NCBI GenBank assembly: GCA_024642205.1
Contig: JAHEBQ010000024.1
Span: 1-64,000 of the forward strand
DNA length: 64,000 bases
From: Planctomycetaceae bacterium
GTDB lineage: Bacteria > Planctomycetota > Planctomycetia > Pirellulales > Pirellulaceae
Direction: 5' to 3'
Part shown: positions 57,861 through 64,000 of the stretch, piece by piece
Layout of the letters: every line of letters begins with the position of its first letter
Numbering within the stretch: the first letter of the stretch is position 1
Position numbers and translations under genes: made by a program
Notes under the pieces: generated by a model
Databases searched by the model: none
Seen by the model: only the letters and a program-made list of their open reading frames with translations
Told to the model about the DNA's origin: nothing

Positions 57861-58217
57861 ATGAACACGAAATCACGATTGCGAAGAGTTTTTGTCCTGG
57901 CAGTTGTTCTGTCCGCCGCTGGATTGTCCGTTTATTCGCTGGCGACCCCTGCGTTATCGCAACAGTCGATCAGGATTCCGCAGCAACAAGTCGGAGTATT
58001 CGCCTACGCGCAGCTCACAATCCAGGGCAATGAGCAGGTGACATGGGATGAAGGTGGCAACGATGTTCCGCGAGTGGATACCCTCGACGCGACGTACCGC
58101 CGGCTTGGAGGAAATCAACGCACATCCGTTGTTAATCTCTTGAACGTCGTTGGTGGCCGGGGGTGGGAACTCGTCCAGGTCAGCAACAACACCTGGACGT
58201 TCAAACGTCGAATGTAG
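57861..58217 (+). CDS. Small secreted protein, DUF4177-like
   Basis: 118 residues. Signal peptide VFVLAVVLSAAGLSVYSLATPALSQ (about 10-34). The mature part of about 84 residues has a beta-alpha-beta pattern ending VVGGRGWELVQVSNNTWTFKR (about 97-117). The phrase GWELV followed by a beta strand is the typical end of DUF4177-type small proteins. Monocistronic between the terminator and the convergent plsC. Function unknown. Confidence 0.8.
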   Translation: MNTKSRLRRVFVLAVVLSAAGLSVYSLATPALSQQSIRIPQQQVGVFAYAQLTIQGNEQVTWDEGGNDVPRVDTLDATYRRLGGNQRTSVVNLLNVVGGRGWELVQVSNNTWTFKRRM

Positions 58218-58295
58218 CACAGCGCGGCGTGCCACACCAACGCCATGCCCGTTCGTTGTCCCGCAATCATGGACATCACGCGGTCCGGCTTCAAC

Positions 58296-58964
58296 CTATT
58301 GAGGCTGAGAACGCTTCCAGTGCCGGCGGGCGTTTTCGAAGTTTGAGCGGATTCGAGTCGCCAGCAGATCGGTTGTCTCCTGATCAGTCAACGACATGTA
58401 TTCTTCAAACAAAATCGGTTTTCCGATTACGACATGGATGCGACCCGGTTTCGGAAGTTTTTTTTCCCGGGGGAACGCCTGGAACGAGCCGTCGAAACCA
58501 ACGGGCACGAGGGTTGATTTCGTTCGTTTGGCAACGGCACAAAAGCCGGGCATTAACGGAAGCAGTTCACCATTGTGAGTTCGTGTACCTTCCGGAAAAA
58601 TAACGACCGATTCACCTCGCTTGATCCTTCGCAGCGTTTCTTTCATTCCGCCAATCCCGGTGGCTTCGCGGTCAATCGCAATCATGTCATTCCATTGCAA
58701 GAACCAGGCCAGCGGGGGGAAATTGAGTAACGTCTTTCGCCCCAGGTAGTTGACAGGCCGGGGGCAAACGACACCGATAATCAGTGGATCGAGATAGCTC
58801 TGATGGTTACAGCAAATCAACAGCCCGTCTTCTTTCGGAAAATCTTCAAGGCCGTAAACGCGGATCCGATACACAAGCGTCAACAGAACTCGAAAGAACC
58901 AGCGGGTTGCCGATTGGCTCAGTGAGACCAAAGGAGGCCTTCTTCGTTTTCGCTCAGCGGACAT
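58296..58964 (-). CDS. plsC: 1-acyl-sn-glycerol-3-phosphate acyltransferase (PlsC family)
   Basis: Transfers an acyl chain to lysophosphatidic acid to make phosphatidic acid at the inner membrane; some members act on other lysolipids. 222 residues. The catalytic block NHQSYLD (53-59, with His54 and Asp59 of HX4D) and the second block FPEGTRTHNG (123-132) are both intact. An N-terminal hydrophobic helix (FFRVLLTLVYRIRVYG) anchors it. No neighbour in lipid synthesis. Confidence 0.92.
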   Translation of the reverse strand: MSAERKRRRPPLVSLSQSATRWFFRVLLTLVYRIRVYGLEDFPKEDGLLICCNHQSYLDPLIIGVVCPRPVNYLGRKTLLNFPPLAWFLQWNDMIAIDREATGIGGMKETLRRIKRGESVVIFPEGTRTHNGELLPLMPGFCAVAKRTKSTLVPVGFDGSFQAFPREKKLPKPGRIHVVIGKPILFEEYMSLTDQETTDLLATRIRSNFENARRHWKRSQPQ

Positions 58965-59195
58965 GTCGCTTCAGGGCTGTGAGAATGGGGTAGGTCAAAA
59001 AAGACCGCAAGTGAATACAAACATCGAACAGATCGGTTCGGCTTCACGAGCCACCCAAAATCGACCCAAGCGGATAAAAGCCGGGATCGTGGTTGTCGAC
59101 AGCAAAACCGTTCCCCTTAAACTATAAATCAACGAATCAGGATTGTCGCCCATCGAAGGCGGCGGAACGGGTCTTCTCAGGATGGATGGCGAAAT

Positions 59196-60173
59196 TTGAA
59201 AATTGGACCAACGATTATCGAAGATACGTTCGCGGAAGCATTTTCGATGAGGTATAGCCGGATTGTCGTCACCGCGATCAATGAGCGTTGGATCGACGCC
59301 GCGATCAGGGAATTCAGCGGATATGGAAGCTCGGTGATTGGATGCGATGCGGAAGTCGGACTCGAAAAACGAATTCCTCCAGCGGAGACGATCGATGGAC
59401 GGCCGGGCGCAAGCCTGCTGGTGTTTGGATTTACCAACGACGCGGTCCAGGCAGCGATCACCAACCGAACGGGTCAGTGTCTGATGACGTGCCCAACAAC
59501 CGCAGTTTTCAACGGACTGAGAGCGGAAGAACTCGACACTCCGCGTGTGGGTGCCTTCGGAAACGGATCCACTCCCAAGATCGAGACCGTTCCGCTGGGC
59601 AAACACCTTCGTTTTTTCGGGGACGGTTTTCAAAAAAGCAAACTGATCGGCGGTCGGAGATTTTGGCGAATACCAGTCATGGATGGCGAATTTGTCGTGG
59701 AAGATACCCTGGGAGTTGCAAAGGGTGTCGCGGGAGGAAATTTTCTGATTCTGGCTAACGATCAGCTCCTCGGATTGAGTGCAGCCGAACGGGCCGTCGA
59801 CGCCATCGCCGATCTCGACAACGTCATAACTCCGTTTCCCGGAGGAGTAGTCAGAAGTGGCAGCAAGGTCGGTTCGCGATATGCAGCCCTGAAAGCATCC
59901 ACGTCCGACGCATTTTGCCCCACGTTGCGGGGTCGCGTTGAAACGGCGCTTCCGGAAAACGTAAATTGCGTGTACGAAATCGTGATTGACGGAACAGATT
60001 TTGAATCGGTGGCTGCCGCGATCCGGATGGGAATTCTGGCTGCCGCAGGGCCTGGAGTGGTGGCAATCAGCGCCGGAAACTATGGCGGCAAGCTCGGCAA
60101 ATACCATTTTCACCTTATCAACCTGTTTGAAACCGAATCATCAATCCGATCGACCGGGATCGATCCCGGTTGA
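59196..60173 (+). CDS. fhcD: Formylmethanofuran:tetrahydromethanopterin formyltransferase
   Basis: Transfers the formyl group between methanofuran and H4MPT in the C1 oxidation pathway, as subunit D of the Fhc complex in bacteria. 325 residues. The TTG start is supported by the family N-terminus: MKIGPTIIEDTFAEAF matches MKINGVEIEDTFAEAF of archaeal Ftr. Further family segments are DGRPGASLLVFGF (about 67-79), GQCLMTCPTTAVFNGL (about 92-107) and FPGGVVRSGSKVGSRY. A 5-codon mini-frame (ATG 59183) ends with a TGA that overlaps the TTG start, possibly for coupling. A terminator overlaps the 3' end. Its partner fhcC is at 9225. Confidence 0.93.
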   Translation: MKIGPTIIEDTFAEAFSMRYSRIVVTAINERWIDAAIREFSGYGSSVIGCDAEVGLEKRIPPAETIDGRPGASLLVFGFTNDAVQAAITNRTGQCLMTCPTTAVFNGLRAEELDTPRVGAFGNGSTPKIETVPLGKHLRFFGDGFQKSKLIGGRRFWRIPVMDGEFVVEDTLGVAKGVAGGNFLILANDQLLGLSAAERAVDAIADLDNVITPFPGGVVRSGSKVGSRYAALKASTSDAFCPTLRGRVETALPENVNCVYEIVIDGTDFESVAAAIRMGILAAAGPGVVAISAGNYGGKLGKYHFHLINLFETESSIRSTGIDPG

Positions 60174-60178
60174 TTTTT
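60149..60178 (+). terminator. Rho-independent terminator overlapping the fhcD stop
   Basis: atcgaccggg (60149-60158) pairs with cccggttgat (60165-60174) with one G-U pair, around atcgat, then ttttt. The fhcD stop TGA lies within the 3' arm. Confidence 0.75.
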
Positions 60179-60276
60179 GAAAGGATTGCCGAGGAACGAG
60201 TGACCCCAAAAGGAGGATACCCAGCGACATGGCCCTGTATTTCAAATTACCTTTCCGACAGGTTTTTCGTCCCTAA

Positions 60277-61857
60277 ATGCCCAACGCCGAAACCCTCAAC
60301 GAACTTACCCACAAGCCGGATCGACCGTGGCAATTGACGTTGCGCCGGTTCTTTCATCAGGCCTGGGTTGAAATCTCGATCGGCGTATTGGTCATTGTGT
60401 CAGTGTTGATGACGCTGGCCGAGTTTTGGCTGGAGTTCAAATTCGAGCAGGGGACAACGTCGGTTTCCACGTTGATAGGAACATTCGGATCGGCTCAGCT
60501 GAATTGGATGGTGCTCGCCAACGACCTGATCACGCTGATATTCGCCATTGAGCTTACACTCCGGTTTCTGGCGGCCAGTTCAAAACGCCGGTTTTTCTCC
60601 GAATTCTGGCTGGACATTGTAGCCACGATACCGCTGTTCCGTGTTTTTCGTTTCGCCCGCGCGTTACGCTTGTTGCGTCTTGTTAGGATGTTGCGTCTCT
60701 ATGGCGTGATGTCGCGTCTCTCTGGGCACTTCCCGGCGATGTTTCGGCGGGGGGCTGTCGACTTTCTGATGATTTGTGGGCTGCTCGCGTTGACGGTCCT
60801 GTTTGGTACGTTAGCGATCACGCATTTCGAAACCAATGGCCGGAAGAACGCTCGGGGCGCAACCGCGTCGGCGGCATTCGGCGCGGGTCGCGATCCGGCT
60901 GCCGCGTCGGCATCGGCCGATGATGAGGAAAACGAAGACCAGTTTGACTTGAACCATTCGTTCTGGTTTAGCATTTACACGCTGTTTGCGGGCGAACCGG
61001 TGCCGCGCACGCCGCAGACATTAAACGGCAAAATTGTATCGGTGTTCTTGATGTTTATGGGTTTAACCATTTTTGCCATTTTTGCAGGAACCGTTTCGGC
61101 ATTCATGGTAGATCGAATGCGAGTGGAGGGCAGAATTGTGGAATGGGATGCGCTGGAAAACCACATTGTGATTTGTGGCTGGACTCCAAAAACAAGAACG
61201 ATCATCAACGAGTATCGAGCCAGTGCCAAAACTCGCAGGACTCCGATCGTGGTGATCACTGAGCTTGACCGGGATCAGCTGGACGACGATTGCGCCGAAA
61301 TGGCAAACGTCTATATTCTGCACGATGATTTCACAAAGGTCAGCGCGCTGAAACGAGCCGGGATCGCCAGTGCAACGACCTGTCTTGTATTGACAGACAC
61401 GACCGGGGGTCGAAGCGAACAGGACGCCGACGCGAGGACGATCCTGGCGGCATTGACCGTCGAAAAAATCAATGAATCGGTTTATACGTGCGCCGAGTTG
61501 GTTAATCGAAGCTACGCCACGCATTTGGAGGCGGGAAAGGTCAATGATTTTGTCGTCAGCGGCGAATACGGCGCTCACATGCTGGCCCAGGCCGCCATGA
61601 ACAAGGGGCTGATCGGCGTTCTCAGCGAGCTGTTAACCTATCAACACGGGAACGAGTTCTACCGGATGCCAATTCCCGTTTCGTGGATTGGCGAGTCATT
61701 TGACAGAAAACTGACGGATATCAAACAATCTTCCAATGTGATCTTGGTGGCAGTTCATTCTGCCGGTAATGAAACGGTCGTGAACCCGAAAAACTACAAA
61801 TTCCAAGCTCATGATGACGTGGTCGTCATCAGTACTGGAATTCCAAAACTTTCCTGA
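60277..61857 (+). CDS. Voltage-sensor ion channel with C-terminal RCK/TrkA-N domain
   Basis: 526 residues. Six-helix channel core: S1 around VEISIGVLVIVSVLMTLAEF, and S4 RVFRFARALRLLRLVRMLRL (about 122-141) with Arg every third residue, as in a voltage sensor. S5 is followed by an Ala/Gly/acidic loop (about 185-225), then the pore YTLFAGEPVP (234-243). S6 is IVSVFLMFMGLTIFAIFAGT. The pore lacks the potassium-selective TVGYG signature; the aligned position has LFAGEP. The RCK-like domain starts at HIVICGWTPKTRTII (about 296), with the usual nucleotide-binding glycines changed, and extends to the end with TrkA-C-like features. Inner membrane; ion selectivity unknown. Confidence 0.85.
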   Translation: MPNAETLNELTHKPDRPWQLTLRRFFHQAWVEISIGVLVIVSVLMTLAEFWLEFKFEQGTTSVSTLIGTFGSAQLNWMVLANDLITLIFAIELTLRFLAASSKRRFFSEFWLDIVATIPLFRVFRFARALRLLRLVRMLRLYGVMSRLSGHFPAMFRRGAVDFLMICGLLALTVLFGTLAITHFETNGRKNARGATASAAFGAGRDPAAASASADDEENEDQFDLNHSFWFSIYTLFAGEPVPRTPQTLNGKIVSVFLMFMGLTIFAIFAGTVSAFMVDRMRVEGRIVEWDALENHIVICGWTPKTRTIINEYRASAKTRRTPIVVITELDRDQLDDDCAEMANVYILHDDFTKVSALKRAGIASATTCLVLTDTTGGRSEQDADARTILAALTVEKINESVYTCAELVNRSYATHLEAGKVNDFVVSGEYGAHMLAQAAMNKGLIGVLSELLTYQHGNEFYRMPIPVSWIGESFDRKLTDIKQSSNVILVAVHSAGNETVVNPKNYKFQAHDDVVVISTGIPKLS

Positions 61858-62082
61858 ATCGAGACGTTGCTGCTAGAGGAGGGAGTTCAGTTCGTCTAAG
61901 ATCATATTGGTCGTTGTTTCACTCAAACTGATTCGACCTTGTTGTGTGTCGAGCGGTTCTGACCGAATCCTGCCCGCTTGATCCGGAACGACGGTCGATA
62001 CGGCATATTGCACGAAAGACGATCACTGCCACGGTCTCAAGCGCATAACGGGGTTTGAGAAAATACACTAACAAGGCCATGT

Positions 62083-63591
62083 ATGAATCCGCAGAATCTG
62101 AAGCGAATCACCGTTGCGTGGGCCTGTTACATTGCGGCCAGTCTGGATGGCGCCGCGGTTCTGCATGCTGACATATCATTGCCCAAGATCTTTTCGGATC
62201 ACATGGTGTTGCAACGTGATTCTCGCGTCCGAGTTTGGGGAACGGCGGACCCTGGTCAACAATTAACGGTAAAATTTTCGGGCAAGGAATGCAAAGCGAC
62301 GGCGTCGACTGAGGGTGAGTGGAGTGTCAACATCACCACGCCTGGCGCGGGAGGGCCGTTCGAACTGGAAGTTACCGCCGATGGAGGCGGACCCAAAGTC
62401 GTTTTCAGCGATGTGCTTGTCGGCGATGTCTGGTTGTGCTCGGGACAGGACAACATGGAATTAAAGGTTTCCGAATCGCTCAACGCGCAAACGGAAATTG
62501 AACAGTCGAAGAACTTTCCCTACATTCGCCTGTTTGCGGTTGGTGATCATGCGACGGCACAACCCTTGAGTGATTTTCACAAGGTTGTTCCGTGGAGTGT
62601 ATGCTCTCCGGAAACGGTCAAGGATTTTTCCGCGACCGCTTATTTCTTCGGACGTGAGATTAGTAGACAGCTTTCAGGCGAGGATCATAGATGCGTGCCG
62701 ATTGGATTGATCGATGCTTCCTGGGGTGGAACCGTCTGTGAAGCGTGGACATCCCGGGAGTCAATGGAAAATGTCTCTCAATTGGTGCCGCTGCTGAAGC
62801 ACTGGGACGAAACAGCGAATCAACTAACGAGTCCCAATAGACCTGGACTGCTGTACAACGGGATGATCGCGCCGATCACACGGTTTCCAATTCGCGGTAT
62901 CATCTGGTATCAAGGTGAGGCCAACGTGGAGCGAGGAGCCCAATACGCAACTTTGTTTCCGACGTTGATCAAGGACTGGCGAAAGAATTTCGGGCTGGGT
63001 GAAATCCCGTTTTATTTCGTTCAGCTCGCTCCGTACCGGTACAATCAAAAGTCGGCTGAATCGCTGGCCGAAATCTGGGACGCCCAGCTGAATACGTTAA
63101 AATCTGTCCCAAATACGCGAATGGTAGTAACCACCGACATTGGCAATCTGCTTGAACTCAATCCGAAAAACAAGCAGGAAGTCGGACGCCGGTTGGCCTT
63201 GGCCGCTTTGGCTGATGTTTACGCGGGCCAACTGCCAACTGGCACCGAGAAACCTGGTTATAGCGGCCCGATTTACGACACGATGTCCATTGACCAGGAT
63301 CGAATCCGAATCACGTTCAAGCACGTCCATGACGGGCTCCGGATTGCGAACGACGATCCCGAATTGACCTGTTTCCTGATCTGCGGCGAAGACAAGAAAT
63401 TCGTTCCCGCGGTGGCAAAAATTGACGGACAGCGTGTGGAAGTCAGTTCGCCTGAGGTCAAGAACCCGATTCATGTCCGGTTTGCCTGGAGCGATACCGC
63501 CCAGCCGAATCTCGTCAACTCAGATGGTTTACCCGCTTCGCCATTTCGAACGGATGATTTCACTTTGATCTCCGAGGGACGCGATTTCTAG
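62083..63591 (+). CDS. Sialate O-acetylesterase (SASA/GDSL)-family protein lacking the catalytic Ser and His
   Basis: 502 residues, with a hydrophobic start (VAWACYIAASLDGAAVLHA) as signal peptide. The fold is clear: DHMVLQRDSRVRVWGTADPG in the N-terminal beta-domain, VLVGDVWLCSGQDNMELKVS (111-130), SWGGTVCEAWTS, WYQGEANVERGAQYATLFP and NPKNKQEVGRRLALAAL (360-376). In the family the nucleophile is the Ser of GQSN and the His of D-x-x-H/DIHPKNK completes the dyad. Here they are GQDN (Asp123) and ELNPKNK (Asn360), so catalysis by the usual route looks lost while the scaffold is intact. Likely a binding protein or differently acting enzyme. Confidence 0.87.
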   Translation: MNPQNLKRITVAWACYIAASLDGAAVLHADISLPKIFSDHMVLQRDSRVRVWGTADPGQQLTVKFSGKECKATASTEGEWSVNITTPGAGGPFELEVTADGGGPKVVFSDVLVGDVWLCSGQDNMELKVSESLNAQTEIEQSKNFPYIRLFAVGDHATAQPLSDFHKVVPWSVCSPETVKDFSATAYFFGREISRQLSGEDHRCVPIGLIDASWGGTVCEAWTSRESMENVSQLVPLLKHWDETANQLTSPNRPGLLYNGMIAPITRFPIRGIIWYQGEANVERGAQYATLFPTLIKDWRKNFGLGEIPFYFVQLAPYRYNQKSAESLAEIWDAQLNTLKSVPNTRMVVTTDIGNLLELNPKNKQEVGRRLALAALADVYAGQLPTGTEKPGYSGPIYDTMSIDQDRIRITFKHVHDGLRIANDDPELTCFLICGEDKKFVPAVAKIDGQRVEVSSPEVKNPIHVRFAWSDTAQPNLVNSDGLPASPFRTDDFTLISEGRDF

Positions 63592-63618
63592 ATATTTGAT
63601 GCTGTCGCTTGTGTTTAT

Positions 63619-63649
63619 TTGACATGACAACGGCTAAAGTTGCTAAATT
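63619..63649 (+). promoter_or_regulatory. Possible sigma-70 promoter of the last gene
   Basis: TTGACA at 63619-63624 and TAAATT at 63644-63649, with a 19-nt spacer (longer than the ideal 17). It lies 88 nt before the ATG at 63738. Confidence 0.35.
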
Positions 63650-63737
63650 ATTTCTGTTGTGTGCGCTCGAGTAGCTTGAGCCACCGTTTCTATGGTAATC
63701 CCATTGCTTTGCTTACATTTCTTTACAGATTTCTGTC

Positions 63738-64000
63738 ATGAGTTCCGAACCGAACAATCCAATTCCAGACCCTGCCAACCCGGTAAAGCCCGAATCCCAG
63801 GCCGACGTGGCGAAAACACCCGCCGAAACCGAGACGCCCGCTGTAGTCGAAACGACATCTGGCTTGGAAACACCGATTCCCAGCGAATTGCCGACTCCCG
63901 TACCCGCGGCGCCAGCCAGTCCGAGTGCTGCCACGGATGCCCCGTCCGATGAATCGGGAGCCGGGGTGGACGGAACTGCGCCGGTTGTGGATTTGAATGC
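63738..64000 (+). CDS. Acidic Pro/Ala/Thr/Ser-rich protein, 3' partial
   Basis: ATG 63738 opens a frame that runs without stop to the end of the window (87 codons). The N-terminus is low complexity: alternating Pro, Ala, Glu, Thr, Ser (NPIPDPANPVKPESQADVAK, then further TPAE/TPAV/TPIP units). It has no signal peptide and is probably a disordered leader to a domain beyond the window. Such leaders precede RNA-binding or translation proteins in some planctomycetes, so the identity cannot be called. Confidence 0.6.
   Translation, partial: MSSEPNNPIPDPANPVKPESQADVAKTPAETETPAVVETTSGLETPIPSELPTPVPAAPASPSAATDAPSDESGAGVDGTAPVVDLN

Noticed and set aside
58995..60113. 372-codon minus-strand frame
   Set aside because: It is antisense to fhcD, whose family identity is certain.

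Overview
The window reads as a chromosomal segment of a planctomycete, most likely of the Pirellulaceae type, with a moderate GC content (about 50-55% by eye). The lineage call rests on several hallmarks seen together: a DUF1549/DUF1553 plus DUF1501 gene pair, an LEPR-XLL sorting signal, a formylglycine sulfatase, a Ser/Thr kinase fused to a sulfatase-modifying-factor (FGE) domain, a DUF1571 protein, and two genes of the tetrahydromethanopterin C1 pathway (fhcC, fhcD). I see no rRNA, tRNA, CRISPR array, prophage or insertion sequence.

Layout. 1-0.8 kb: 3' part of a Gly/Met/Cys-rich repeat protein, then a terminator. 1.2-2.7 kb: a heavily decayed gene on the minus strand. 2.9-4.9 kb: APS kinase (cysC) and an acyl-CoA-dehydrogenase-like protein. 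5.3-8.4 kb: glycogen phosphorylase, a frameshifted DUF2306 membrane-protein remnant, and an isolated strong terminator. 8.5-16.1 kb: mobA divergent from fhcC, then a sulfatase and a 1402-residue protein of unknown function. 16.7-25.3 kb: a PQQ-type propeller protein with a DDPFG-repeat tail, three transporters (AEC, SLC12-like, MFS), a secreted coiled-coil protein and pncC. 25.6-33.5 kb: purH, two uncharacterised proteins, a convergent group of membrane-anchored coiled-coil proteins and a polysaccharide flippase. 34-45.6 kb: an oversized Tex protein with two large disordered insertions, DUF1571, an M49-like peptidase, Uup (ABC-F) and DinB. 45.7-51 kb: the kinase-FGE fusion and a secreted protein with two Cna-B-like repeats. 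51.7-57.6 kb: DUF1501, DUF1549, and an LEPR-XLL surface protein ending in an FKBP domain. 57.9-64 kb: a small secreted protein, plsC, fhcD, a voltage-sensor channel with a non-canonical filter, a sialate-O-acetylesterase homologue whose catalytic residues are replaced, and the 5' end of an acidic Pro/Ala/Thr-rich protein.

Most genes are single transcription units on alternating strands. Plausible short operons are 23997-25262 (coiled-coil protein plus pncC, 6 nt apart), 44519-45642 (membrane protein plus DinB), 31470-29931 (two coiled-coil proteins), 51055-45663 (Cna-B protein plus kinase) and 55184-51676 (DUF1549 plus DUF1501). Metabolic themes are C1 transfer on H4MPT, Mo cofactor, sulfate activation and sulfate-ester removal, glycogen breakdown and purine synthesis.

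The items most worth a second look are the apparent SIAE pseudoenzyme, the LEPR-XLL/FKBP fusion, the ion channel filter, the enlarged Tex, the membrane-anchored PspA-like pair, and two pseudogenes that simple ORF calling would miss. I did not identify a complete, clearly novel multi-gene system. All family assignments are made by reading motifs, without database searches.
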